Shown here: piece after piece, positions 29,630 to 38,169 of the stretch
Numbering within the stretch: position 1 is the first letter of the stretch
How the letters are laid out: each line of letters opens with the position of its first letter
Assembly: GCF_009828025.1 (NCBI RefSeq)
Contig: NZ_WTYA01000005.1
Coordinates: 1 to 64,000, forward strand
Length of the DNA stretch: 64,000 bases
Direction: 5' to 3'
Source of the DNA: Qipengyuania algicida
GTDB taxonomy: Bacteria > Pseudomonadota > Alphaproteobacteria > Sphingomonadales > Sphingomonadaceae
Translations under genes and position numbers: made by a program
Notes under the pieces: generated by a model
Told to the model about the DNA's origin: nothing
Databases searched by the model: none
Seen by the model: the letters and a program-made list of their open reading frames with translations, nothing else

Positions 29630-30329
29630 TGCGCCAGACAAGCCGATGCTCAACTTGGATCGTCGCAAGGTCGTGCTCGGCCTCGGCTTGGCGGCAGCCT
29701 CCGGTTTCGCACTGGCGCGCCAGCCGGCACCCAACCGTCCGCGTATCAAGACCGAAGAGTTTAAGAGCTGGATCCCGAAAAAGGTCGGCCAGTATGAATT
29801 CGAAACATCGAGCGGGTTGGTTTTGCCACCGTCCGATGCGCTGTCCGATCGTCTCTACGACAATCTGATCACTCGTACCTATCAGGCGCCGAACGGCAGT
29901 GTGGTGATGCTGCTCATTGCCTACAACAACCGGCAGGATGGCGTGTTGCAGATGCATCGTCCGGAAATTTGCTATCCGGCGGGCGGTTATGCACTATCAC
30001 CGATCGATCCCATCGATGTCGCGTTGCCCGATGGTGAGCAGCTTCCCAGCCAGATATTTACCGCCAGAAGCGACACCCGAAACGAGGTGGTGCTCTACTG
30101 GACCCGTGTCGAGGACGATTTCCCCCGACGCTGGATTGAACAGCGCTTGGCGGTGGCGAGGGCCAACCTGCGCGGGATTATTCCCGACGGTGTGCTGGTG
30201 AGGGTATCGATGCTGTCGGGTGATCTTGGCCATGTGGAAAAGCCGCTCGAGGATTTCGTACGCCAGCTCTTTCTGGAATCGCCCCCCAACTTACGCAATA
30301 TCCTGTTCAACACGCCGCTAAAAACCTGA
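29622..30329 (+). CDS. epsI: exosortase-associated EpsI family protein
   Basis: EpsI-type partner of the exosortase, 235 residues. The N-terminus LDRRKVVLGLGLAAASGFALA has a twin-arginine-like or single-pass membrane anchor, so most of the protein should face the periplasm. The family block LQMHRPEICYPAGGY is present, with a single conserved cysteine, followed by EVVLYWTRV and a basic RGIIPDGVLVRVS stretch. In other exosortase systems EpsI is either free or fused to the exosortase C-terminus; here it is separate but overlapping, which implies coupled synthesis. Biochemical role is unknown. Confidence 0.87.
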   Translation: MDDAPDKPMLNLDRRKVVLGLGLAAASGFALARQPAPNRPRIKTEEFKSWIPKKVGQYEFETSSGLVLPPSDALSDRLYDNLITRTYQAPNGSVVMLLIAYNNRQDGVLQMHRPEICYPAGGYALSPIDPIDVALPDGEQLPSQIFTARSDTRNEVVLYWTRVEDDFPRRWIEQRLAVARANLRGIIPDGVLVRVSMLSGDLGHVEKPLEDFVRQLFLESPPNLRNILFNTPLKT

Positions 30330-30346
30330 TCACGGCGCAACTCATG

Positions 30347-30362
30347 ATCGCTCGCGAGCGAT
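30347..30362. repeat. 16-bp perfect palindrome over the upstream EpsD start codon
   Basis: ATCGCTCGCGAGCGAT is a perfect self-complementary sequence lying between epsI and the peptidyl-prolyl isomerase gene. Its right arm includes the first candidate ATG (30361). It could form an mRNA hairpin or be a binding site; choosing the downstream ATG at 30379 leaves it entirely in the leader. Confidence 0.35.
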
Positions 30363-30378
30363 GCGAAAGGTAGTCACA

Positions 30379-31311
30379 ATGACGTCAACTCAAATGTTCG
30401 ACAGAATCACGAGCTGGAAGCGCACTTCAGTTTTGGTCTGCAGCTTGGCTGCATTGGCGGCGCTGACTGGATGCGATAGCAAGCCGGAAGGCCAGGTTGT
30501 CGCCGTGGTGAACGGTCAGGAGATCACCACCCAAGAAGTCAACGGCGAACTGCAGAACGCGCCCAAGCTCGAAGGCGACGAAGGCAAAAAGATTCAGAAT
30601 ATGGCGCTGGATCGCGTTGTCGACCGGCAGTTGCTGGCCGATGTGGCAAAGAAGGATGGCATCGAATCCTCACCCGAATATGTCCTGCGCAAGAAGAAGA
30701 TGGATGAGGGGTTGCTGGTCCAGATGCTCGGTGAGAAACTTGCCCGCGATCTGAAGCAGCCGTCTGCTCAAGACATCCAGAATGTCATCAATTCGAACCC
30801 TCAGGCATTCGCTGACCGGACAGTTTTCTTGGTCGACCAGATCGTGTTTCCGACTCCTGATCGCAAGGATGTAATGACTGCACTGCAACCGGCCAAGAAC
30901 ATGGATGACGTCGTCGCGACGCTCAATCGGTTCGGGATCAAATTTCAGCGCGGCAACAACCAGATCAACAGCGCCCAGTTGCCGCCGCAAATGTTCAGTC
31001 AGATGAAGCAGGTTGGCACCAGTGAACCTCTGATCGTGCCGACCGGTCCGACAGTCGCCGTGGTCATGATCAAGGCGACCAAGCCGGCGCCTGTCACTGG
31101 CGACAATGCCAAGGCGATTGCCAACCAGATGTTTGTCAAACAAACGGTAGCCAAGGAGATGAAGGAACGGCTCGATCAGGCGAAAAAGGACGCTAAGATC
31201 GAATATCAGTCCGGTTTCGGTGCCCCGGAAACACCCTCGAGCGATGTCCCAGGTGTAACAGCGAAAAAGAGCGGCATCGCAGGCCTGCCAACGAAAGCTG
31301 CAACGAAATAG
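30379..31311 (+). CDS. epsD: EpsD-family peptidyl-prolyl isomerase lipoprotein
   Basis: SurA/PpiC-like lipoprotein of the EpsD family found in exosortase-linked EPS loci; expected periplasmic chaperone or isomerase. From the ATG at 30379 the product is 310 residues with a lipoprotein signal ending LAALTGC. Then VVAVVNGQEITTQEVN opens the N-terminal SurA-like domain, and a PpiC-like domain follows (FADRTVFLVDQIVF and MKQVGTSEPLIVPTGPTVAVVMI). GAAAGG lies upstream of this start; the ATG at 30361 sits in a palindrome. It follows epsI by 49 bases and may act with the Wza/Wzz export machinery or with outer-membrane proteins. Confidence 0.83.
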   Translation: MTSTQMFDRITSWKRTSVLVCSLAALAALTGCDSKPEGQVVAVVNGQEITTQEVNGELQNAPKLEGDEGKKIQNMALDRVVDRQLLADVAKKDGIESSPEYVLRKKKMDEGLLVQMLGEKLARDLKQPSAQDIQNVINSNPQAFADRTVFLVDQIVFPTPDRKDVMTALQPAKNMDDVVATLNRFGIKFQRGNNQINSAQLPPQMFSQMKQVGTSEPLIVPTGPTVAVVMIKATKPAPVTGDNAKAIANQMFVKQTVAKEMKERLDQAKKDAKIEYQSGFGAPETPSSDVPGVTAKKSGIAGLPTKAATK

Positions 31312-31368
31312 TCGTTCCGCAAGTCGCAACCTGATTTTGCGATTGTCGGGCATGGCTGAAACTTGCAC

Positions 31369-31400
31369 GCGCGCCGGAGGAAGAGGTTCTTCCGACGCGC
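31369..31400 (+). terminator. hairpin between the epsD-like gene and the GT25 gene
   Basis: GCGCG pairs with CGCGC at the outer ends and CGGA with TCCG inside, continuing through GAA/TTC to a four-base loop: about 13 pairs with one mismatch and one wobble in 32 bases. There is no T-tract. It may be an intrinsic pause or attenuator before the glycosyltransferase gene, whose own ribosome-binding site lies 36 bases further on. Confidence 0.4.
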
Positions 31401-31447
31401 CCTTACAATAGTGCCTGGCCGTATTACCGAAACAAAAGGATCATTCA

Positions 31448-32200
31448 TTGCCCTCGAAGCCGCCAATCTTTGAGCAGTTCGATCTTATCAGGGTGGTCAA
31501 TCTGGTTGAGCGCACGGATCGCCGGCGAGAAATGGATGCTCAGTTCAATGCGATCGGTTTGCAGAACGATCCACGGATTGCCTATTTTCCTGCCATTAGG
31601 TCAGAGGGACCTGGGATGTTTCGGCGCGTTGGTTCGCATGGCAACTTCCTCGCGAGGATCGCGTTGTTTCGCGAAGCGGCAGAGCGCAATGCCTCGATTT
31701 TGATCCTCGAAGACGATTGCAACTTTCTGGTTCCCGAAATCTGCGATGCCAGTTTGTCGGGGAACTGGGATATTTTCTATGGCGGTTTTGAAATGGTGGG
31801 CGATGCAGAGCCGAAGGACAACGATCTGATCGGATCGCATTTCATGGCCTTTTCGGCAAAGGCCGCCAAAATCGGAGCGGACTATCTGACGCGATATCTT
31901 GAGCCGGATTTCGAGCCTGATGCGATCGCGGCCGCCGACCCTGAGTACGACCCTACCATCCGTCCTCCCATCGATGGTGCTATGGTATGGATGCGCAGGG
32001 CCTATCCCGACCTCTTGACTGTTTTCGAACGCGTATCGGTACAACGTGCCTCGCGCAGCGATGTCTCGGGTGGCAAGGCGATTGACCGGATTCCTGTCGT
32101 CAGGACGTTCGTGTCTCTGGCACGCCGCGTTCGCAACAGGTTGTTTGGACGCCGCGGAATGAGCCGAAGAAATCTGAAGTTCGGGTCACCGAACGATTGA
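31448..32200 (+). CDS. glycosyltransferase family 25-like protein
   Basis: Predicted cytoplasmic sugar transferase adding a residue to the EPS repeat unit. The 250-residue product opens with FDLIRVVNLVERTDRRREMD, matching the conserved VINLxxxxxRR start of GT25 (LPS beta-galactosyltransferase type), has HGNFLARIALFREA, and then ILILEDDC, the acidic metal or nucleotide-sugar site of the family. The C-terminus is basic (VRNRLFGRRGMSRR), suggesting membrane contact. The start is TTG at 31448 with AAAGGA eight bases upstream. Sugar and linkage cannot be told. Confidence 0.78.
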   Translation: MPSKPPIFEQFDLIRVVNLVERTDRRREMDAQFNAIGLQNDPRIAYFPAIRSEGPGMFRRVGSHGNFLARIALFREAAERNASILILEDDCNFLVPEICDASLSGNWDIFYGGFEMVGDAEPKDNDLIGSHFMAFSAKAAKIGADYLTRYLEPDFEPDAIAAADPEYDPTIRPPIDGAMVWMRRAYPDLLTVFERVSVQRASRSDVSGGKAIDRIPVVRTFVSLARRVRNRLFGRRGMSRRNLKFGSPND

Positions 32201-32229
32201 CTCAACTTTGTCGCGGTTAAAGTTCGATA

Positions 32230-33230
32230 TCAGGGATTGGATATTCGTCGCTGATCAATGAGATTGGCTCCCCATTTTCTGAGAGCATCGCGAGACGGCT
32301 TTTCAATTGCCATATGCGCGACCTGCGCCAGGATCATTGTAACGGCAACGGCGCCAAGTTTGTTGAAGGGGTGATGGGGAAGCTCGACATCCAACGCCCA
32401 GCCGACCGGCCTGTGTAGCAGATAAATCCCGAACGACACTTCTCCCAACCAAATGGCCGGCGGCAGGCTCAGCAGTCGATTTACCCAGTTCTCACCGGCT
32501 GCGAGGGAAGTAAGCAGCAGGCCCGCACAGATCAGCAATACGAACGGATGGACGTATATAGCGTGTTCGGTGAAACCCAGCCTCGGATAGACAAAATAGA
32601 CCGTCGCGTAGGCGATAACGAAGATCGGCAACCCGATCGCAGCCATTCGGTCGAATTTCGGATGGCTCTCGCGCGTCAAGATGGAAATGATCAGGCCGAG
32701 CGAGAACACGTGCAGATAACTGAAGATATCCGTTCGACCCGCCCCAGCTCCCAATGATGCACCGTAGGCGAAGGACACAAAGAGAATTGGCAGGATGATC
32801 CACCATACGTTTCGCGACTTGGTCTGCATCCACCAGATCGCGATGAAAACAGATAGAACTGGAATTCCGCGCAAATCGTCCAGATTGTCATATTCGATCC
32901 GAACAGCAGAAGGTGCGGTACGATCTGGTCGGGCTCCAGATAGAAAACCTCAGCACTGGGGAATGCCATGTTCAGCACTCCGGTGCCCACCACGACCAGC
33001 GCAAACAACGGGTAAATGCGTGCAAAACGCGCAACGACGTAGCTTGAGACTTCCTTCGTATTGAAGGGTCGCTCCACATAGAGCTTGCCGATCAGAAATC
33101 CGCTGAGGATGAAAAACAGGACTACACCAAGGCTCGGTGTCGACGTGACAATGCCGTAGTGGCCGAAAACCACGGTGAGCGCGGCAATTCCGCGCAGGCC
33201 GTGCAGGGGTTTGATCAGGTCGCGCTTCAT
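32230..33230 (-). pseudogene. acyltransferase family 3 gene, broken by a single-base frameshift
   Basis: Two overlapping minus-strand frames together make one acyltransferase-3 membrane protein of about 333 residues. The first (from ATG 33230) holds the N-terminal motif LHGLRGIAALTVVFGHYG, FFILSGFLIGKLY and ends its conserved part at ICAEFQFYLF. The family continuation (FIAIWWMQTK to the C-terminal helices ending ISNP) lies in another frame, 32230-32874. Restoring one T to the four-T run (plus-strand A at 32846-32849) rejoins them. It probably O-acylated the EPS. The ATG overlaps the GT2 stop (ATGA). Either a real pseudogene or a homopolymer sequencing error. Confidence 0.8.
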
Positions 33231-34435
33231 TTGTCTTCACTTCCCTGATCGTTCCGGCGGGGTGTACGGTTCCAGTTCGCCTGTGGCTTGCGCAGGAAGC
33301 TCGCGTAAATTGGAATTTTCCAAAGGACATAGAGTGGTATCCGCAGCAATGTCTTGGCGCTGAGAAATGCCTGTCCTTCGATCAACCACGCCAATAGCAC
33401 GAGGGCCACTGCCACTGCCAGCAGGATGCCGAGAATCACAGCCGGGGCAATTTGCGCACCCAGCCAGCCAAGTAGGCAAACCACCACAAACGACATTGAG
33501 GCAACCGCCATCGTGAGGGCAAGGGGCGGCACCATGAGATGAAGTCCCAAAAGAATCTCCGCCCGCGACCACCTTTTCAGCCCCTTGGAAAAGACGGGGA
33601 GGGCAAGATTTTTCAGGCAATCGAGGAAGCCATGCTCCCACCGCTTGCGCTGCTGCAGGGCGTCTCGCATGTCGGCCGGGGCACTTCGGACATGGGCATG
33701 CTCCACCAGATATGGCGGATAACCTTCACGGGTAAGTTCGATTCCCAGCGCGAGATCCTCCACGATGGAGCCCGTCGCCAGTTTCGCATTCGCAATCCGT
33801 TGCCAAGGAAGGGCCATGCCTGTCCCTGTCAACAAGGCGGCACCCCCAAGCCGTTGCATCCCGCGAGAACGGAACAGGTTTTTGACGAGCATCGCGAAGC
33901 TGGAGATCTGAACCATGGGAGGCGCGCCGAGATCCGGCGAAATCAGGTTGATCGCCTGGGTTGGAGTTCCGCGCTGCAAAGCGATAGCGCTCAAGGCTTC
34001 AAGGCTTCCTTCGCCAAGACGGCAATCCGCATCCAGGACGATCACCACATCCGGCGGGCCCCCAGCCTGTTCCGCCAGATAATCGCGACCGAAAGCGAGC
34101 GCATATCCCTTGCCCCGCGCAACCGTATCGTGACGTTCGATCACCTGGGCGCCGGCCGTTCTTGCGCGTTCTGCTGTGTCGTCCGAACAATTGTCCGCCA
34201 CCACCAGAATTTGCGTGTTGCGTGGAGCAACCGATTTCAGCGCCTCGACAGTTGCCGCAATTCCAGTCGCTTCGTCATGCGCCGGAATGAGCACCGAAAT
34301 CGACTTGGGCGTCCCGCCGAGGGTGCCACCTGACCCACTCCAGAGGCCTGCGAGCAGTTCCAGGCACAAAATTGTCAGCGGCAATCCGGCAAGGAACAAA
34401 ATTGCCCATGCTATGATTGAAATTACGACAATCAC
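33227..34435 (-). CDS. membrane glycosyltransferase family 2
   Basis: Predicted processive or repeat-unit sugar transferase, 402 residues. An N-terminal helix precedes a GT-A domain starting SVLIPAHDEATGI, with NCSDDTAE, the catalytic VLDADC (DxD), ATGSIVEDLALG and the QQRKRWEHG motif (QxxRW) found in synthase-like GT2 enzymes. Three C-terminal hydrophobic segments follow (LALTMAVASMSFVVVCLLGW and others). Its stop overlaps the start of the broken acyltransferase gene, so both were one transcript. Residual alternative: a glycosyltransferase acting on lipid-linked sugar rather than a polymerase. Confidence 0.88.
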   Translation of the reverse strand: MIVVISIIAWAILFLAGLPLTILCLELLAGLWSGSGGTLGGTPKSISVLIPAHDEATGIAATVEALKSVAPRNTQILVVADNCSDDTAERARTAGAQVIERHDTVARGKGYALAFGRDYLAEQAGGPPDVVIVLDADCRLGEGSLEALSAIALQRGTPTQAINLISPDLGAPPMVQISSFAMLVKNLFRSRGMQRLGGAALLTGTGMALPWQRIANAKLATGSIVEDLALGIELTREGYPPYLVEHAHVRSAPADMRDALQQRKRWEHGFLDCLKNLALPVFSKGLKRWSRAEILLGLHLMVPPLALTMAVASMSFVVVCLLGWLGAQIAPAVILGILLAVAVALVLLAWLIEGQAFLSAKTLLRIPLYVLWKIPIYASFLRKPQANWNRTPRRNDQGSEDK

Positions 34436-34733
34436 GAGTGGGTCGATCCCGCGGCTGGAACGTTAAAAATGGCTGCCATCATCTCCGTGCCATAGCGGGA
34501 TAAACTTTGTGGTTCCAAGGCCTTGCCAATCTCATTTTCAGCTTCACCCCCATCTACCTGCAAAAAACCAAGAAAATATGTGCGGTGTCTCTTTTTAGCA
34601 TGAGCGCACCGAGAGTTTAGGCCAAAGGCCAAAGTGATGATAAAGCATGAAGGCTGCGCAAAGCACGCGTTGGCACTGATTGGGAATTGCGGATTTTTAG
34701 TTGGACCAAGTTTGCCCGGAGGGGACCCAGAGT

Positions 34734-35885
34734 GTGTCGAGCGAAACTGAAATAATGCCCCCAGTGGATATCGATGCGGACGATATCCTGCTTCCCGAAG
34801 TCCGAACCGGTCGTCAGCGGCCCTGGCGAGGCGTGGCGATGACGCTGCTGATTGCAGCAGCCGCAGTTATGCTGGTCGGCGTCTGGTATGTCCTTAGCCA
34901 GCCGGAGCAAACCCCGCACCATGGCGAGGGTGTTCCAAAATCAGTGTTGCAGGCGGCCAAAGGAAACGTCTCGGCAAGCGATCTCGAGATTATCTACGAT
35001 ACGGAAGTCAAGGCCATCGCCCCTGCTGATGCGCTCGCCATGAATGCCGCAAGGCCCAACGACTTGCTCAAGGTTCCAGCAGCACGGGCATTGGCTATCG
35101 ATCCGGCGAACAAGGCCGATCCTCATTACGAAGCCGCCGTTCAATGCCTCGCGCAGGCGGTTTATTATGAAGCTGCGAGCGAGGGCGATGCCGGCGAAAG
35201 GGCCGTGGCACAGGTCGTACTCAATCGTGTCCATAGCCTGGCCTTTCCCGACACGGTGTGCGGGGTTGTTTACCAAGGAGCCGAGCGCGTGACCGGTTGC
35301 CAGTTCACCTTCACTTGCGACGGAAGCCTGGCGAGGGTGCCGCCTCAGGCAGTTTTCGAGCGCGCGCGCAAGATAGCGGTTCAGGCATTATCGGGCAGGG
35401 TGGATCCGGCGGTCGGCAATGCGACCCACTATCATGCCAATTTCGTTATTCCCTATTGGGCCTCGTCGCTCGACAAGGTGAAGACGATCGGTGCGCATAT
35501 CTTCTATCTGATGCGTGGACCGCTCGGTGCGCCGGGTGCATTCAACCAGCACTACGATCTCGCCTATGAGATCCTGCCAAGCGCTCTCGTCGGTTCTGGT
35601 ACCCAACTTGCCGAACAACCGACGGATGTTCCGACGCAGACGCCGGAAAGCCGCCTGCTGGTGGCACCACTCGCACCGGCTCTGGCGGCGGATGCCAATC
35701 CGGGCCGGTTGGTGCACTCCACGCCGCAAGCTTCTCCTACGCCGTCGGCAACCCCCTCACGCTTGCGTGCGGATGAGCAGAGCGGCGAGATCAAGTCTGG
35801 AAGCGGGTCATCGCGATTGATTGTTGACGGCCAGCCGCAGCCTGATGCTGCGACGGGCGGCAACAAATCAAAGCAGCCGCATTAG
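34734..35885 (+). CDS. cell wall hydrolase, SleB-like (Hydrolase_2)
   Basis: Predicted inner-membrane-anchored peptidoglycan hydrolase, 383 residues. A single N-terminal helix (GVAMTLLIAAAAVMLVGVWYVL) precedes a periplasmic part. The SleB/CwlJ-type domain spans roughly residues 125-270: CLAQAVYYEAASEGDAGERAVAQVVLNRV with the catalytic glutamate, FPDTVCGVVYQG, CQFTFTCDG, and VGNATHYHA with YWASSL. The C-terminus is a proline/threonine-rich tail. The GTG at 34734 is preceded by GGAGGGG at nine bases, better than the TTG at 34701. Inside an EPS export locus it may open the wall for envelope-spanning machinery (inference). Confidence 0.87.
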   Translation: MSSETEIMPPVDIDADDILLPEVRTGRQRPWRGVAMTLLIAAAAVMLVGVWYVLSQPEQTPHHGEGVPKSVLQAAKGNVSASDLEIIYDTEVKAIAPADALAMNAARPNDLLKVPAARALAIDPANKADPHYEAAVQCLAQAVYYEAASEGDAGERAVAQVVLNRVHSLAFPDTVCGVVYQGAERVTGCQFTFTCDGSLARVPPQAVFERARKIAVQALSGRVDPAVGNATHYHANFVIPYWASSLDKVKTIGAHIFYLMRGPLGAPGAFNQHYDLAYEILPSALVGSGTQLAEQPTDVPTQTPESRLLVAPLAPALAADANPGRLVHSTPQASPTPSATPSRLRADEQSGEIKSGSGSSRLIVDGQPQPDAATGGNKSKQPH

Positions 35886-35894
35886 TGCGCCGGT

Positions 35895-36698
35895 CTAGCG
35901 CTTTTCCTTGCCATAATTCTTGATCCCATAGGGATCGCCGTAGCCATAACCATAGGCATCAAAGAAACCGCCGCGATAGCGATTGAGGATCGTGCCGAGG
36001 CAGGGCGAAGGTTCCAGCAAGGCGATGGTCTCGCGAACCTGCGTTGCGGTGTTGCGGCCATGCTCGACTACCAACATGTAGCTGTCGAGATGTTCCATAG
36101 TCAGTAGAGCATCGTCGCTGGCAAAGACCGGTGGGAGATCAGCCATCACAAGGATTTCTTCCGGCAACGCCCTCAGTGCTGCGATCAATTCCTCGAAGCG
36201 CTTCGAAGTCAGCAATTCGCCGCTGCGGCGCAAGGCACCTATGCAGGGCAGGACGAACAGGTCCGTGTCAGCGACCCGGTAAAGAGCTTGTGTCCAATCG
36301 TCCAACTCACCGCGCAGATAGGCGGAGAGATCGGACGGAACGTCTGCCTCCAGGCTAGCGAGGACCGATCCGCGCCGGAGATCGAAATCGCACAGCAGCA
36401 TTGTACGACCGGTAATACGAGAAAGCGCAGCAGCAAGATTGACCGACACAAATGTCTTGCCCGCAGCCGGGGTCGCACTGGTCATAGCGATGATCTGCTG
36501 TCCGCTGCTTTCCAGCGAACGTGTGATCTGCGACCGCAGCAGGTTAAACGGCCTTGCGCGCTCCTCGTGACTGTCGAAACCGACAATCTTCTGCCGGTCG
36601 AGGACATCCTCGCCCAAGGAGATAACCCCGGCCCGCTCAAAGGCGGAGGGAAGGGTGAATGTCACGCTTTCGAGTGGCTCAGGCATTGCGTAGTTCAT
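35895..36698 (-). CDS. EPS tyrosine autokinase (CpsD/Wzc-C type, separate protein)
   Basis: Cytoplasmic bacterial tyrosine kinase controlling polymer length and export, 267 residues. Walker A is TSATPAAGKT (residues 73-82), in which the usual GEGKS is AAGKT; Walker A' is LLCDFDLRRG; Walker B is VMADLPPV. The C-terminus carries a tyrosine-rich cluster (seven Y in the last 25 residues), the expected autophosphorylation tail. It is split from its membrane activator, which is the preceding overlapping gene. The ATG at 36698 overlaps the chain-length gene by 20 bases; ATG 36716 would overlap by more. The last gene of the wza-OMP-wzz-kinase operon. Confidence 0.88.
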   Translation of the reverse strand: MNYAMPEPLESVTFTLPSAFERAGVISLGEDVLDRQKIVGFDSHEERARPFNLLRSQITRSLESSGQQIIAMTSATPAAGKTFVSVNLAAALSRITGRTMLLCDFDLRRGSVLASLEADVPSDLSAYLRGELDDWTQALYRVADTDLFVLPCIGALRRSGELLTSKRFEELIAALRALPEEILVMADLPPVFASDDALLTMEHLDSYMLVVEHGRNTATQVRETIALLEPSPCLGTILNRYRGGFFDAYGYGYGDPYGIKNYGKEKR

Positions 36699-38169
36699 GC
36701 TTACGACGTCTTCCAAATATGCGTTTCAGCCAGCCCATGCGTTGCCCCCTCTGGCCACGGCGAAGGGGTGGTTCGCCAGCGCCTACGACAGGGATCATCG
36801 CCAGCGGTCGAGATCCTGTAATGCTGGCGAGAACCGCCGGATCGCGGATCGGGTGGAGAACGATCTCAACCGCCAGTGCCAAGAGCAAGCCGAGACCCAG
36901 ACCCGCCGCTGCGCCAAGGCCGACGATAAGCGGGCGATTGGGCGAAGTGGGGCGATCCGGTACGACCGGGGGGTCGACGACTATCAGTCGTTCGCCCATC
37001 TGCTCCTGACCCGCGCGAGCACTGGCACGTGCAGACAGAAGCTGGCCGGAAACGGCGTCCAGCTGCTTGTACAATGTCTGGAGGCGCTGTTGCAGCTGCC
37101 CTTGCTGTTCCTGGATTGCAGGAGCTTCGGCACGTTTGGCGAGCACTGCGGAGGTTTGCGCCTGCTCGTTGGACTTTGCCGCACGCAACTGCGCGAGCTG
37201 GGTGCGGTCGAATTCGAGCTGTCGGTTGAGCTGTTCAACCGGTGCCTTGGCGACGTTCTGCTTGGCGAATTTCTTCGCCTCTTCAAGTCGCTGCTTGGCG
37301 ATGATCACATCCGGGTTTTGATCGGTATAGATTGCTTTGGCGGCCGCCAGCTGGGCCTCTGCCGCGACCACCGCAGGATCGCGGGTGTCTGCAGAGGCAA
37401 GCGACGCGCGTTGCGCCTCAAGCTGGGAGATCTCGCGCTCGAGACCTGCGATCTGCACATCGTAACTGCCGCCCGAGCCACCGATAACGGCGGCTGAACC
37501 CGCCGCAAGGATGCTGCCGTAACGCTGATTGAAGGCTGAGACATCGCCTTGCGCAGCATCGATCTTGCGCTGAAGATCCTGTTGCTGGTCGGTCAGGAAC
37601 TGAACGGTTTCGGTCAACTGCTCGGTATTGGTGGTGGAATCGACCTCGACCACCTTCTCCATCAACTGTTGAGCGACGGCCTGCGCCTTGACCGGATTAT
37701 TGTAGGTATAGGACAGGCGGACAGACACTGTCTGGTTCTTGTTGCTGCCAGCCAGATCTATCGACTCCGGAACCAGCGTGATCGCGTCGCGCATGTCCTC
37801 GACAATTTTCGAGAGCGGTGTGCTCTGGCGCTTATCCTGGTAAAGGCCGTTCCTCTGGATCAGACCGATCAAGGCCGGGCGATTGATAATCTGCTGCCGG
37901 ATGGCCGCGATCCTCTGCGCCACAGCATCATCCTGCTGCATCCCGATGATTTCTTTCGGCAGGCTGGGTGACTGAACCAGCAGCACGGCCGACGAATCGT
38001 ATTTCTTCGGAAGCAGAAGGGCGGCTGCAACCGCGAGGGTAAATATCACCAACGCCGGGACAATGATGAACCACCGTCGTTGCCACAGGATTATGGGCAA
38101 CTGGGCGAGGATCGCACCCATGCCGGTTGGCGCGGGCGCATCATCGTCGTCCATTTCATAAGCGGTCAA
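36679..38169 (-). CDS. Wzz/GumC-type polysaccharide chain-length determinant
   Basis: Inner-membrane polysaccharide co-polymerase, 496 residues. An N-terminal helix (WFIIVPALVIFTLAVAAALLL) begins the Wzz domain (KKYDSSAVLLVQ). A long coiled-coil region runs through about residues 170-390 (ISQLEAQRASL, LEEAKKFAKQN, QLQQRLQTLYKQLDAV). A second helix follows the PPVVPDRPTSPNRPLIV proline motif. The cytoplasmic tail is short and basic and lacks its own kinase domain, matching the separate kinase gene downstream. The ATG overlaps the stop of the outer-membrane gene by ATGA. Confidence 0.92.
   Translation of the reverse strand: MTAYEMDDDDAPAPTGMGAILAQLPIILWQRRWFIIVPALVIFTLAVAAALLLPKKYDSSAVLLVQSPSLPKEIIGMQQDDAVAQRIAAIRQQIINRPALIGLIQRNGLYQDKRQSTPLSKIVEDMRDAITLVPESIDLAGSNKNQTVSVRLSYTYNNPVKAQAVAQQLMEKVVEVDSTTNTEQLTETVQFLTDQQQDLQRKIDAAQGDVSAFNQRYGSILAAGSAAVIGGSGGSYDVQIAGLEREISQLEAQRASLASADTRDPAVVAAEAQLAAAKAIYTDQNPDVIIAKQRLEEAKKFAKQNVAKAPVEQLNRQLEFDRTQLAQLRAAKSNEQAQTSAVLAKRAEAPAIQEQQGQLQQRLQTLYKQLDAVSGQLLSARASARAGQEQMGERLIVVDPPVVPDRPTSPNRPLIVGLGAAAGLGLGLLLALAVEIVLHPIRDPAVLASITGSRPLAMIPVVGAGEPPLRRGQRGQRMGWLKRIFGRRRKHELRNA

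Noticed and set aside
34432..34632. 66-codon minus-strand open frame in the 298-bp gap before the cell-wall hydrolase gene
   Set aside because: No ribosome-binding site or homology; the gap more likely holds promoters for the divergent GT2 and hydrolase genes.
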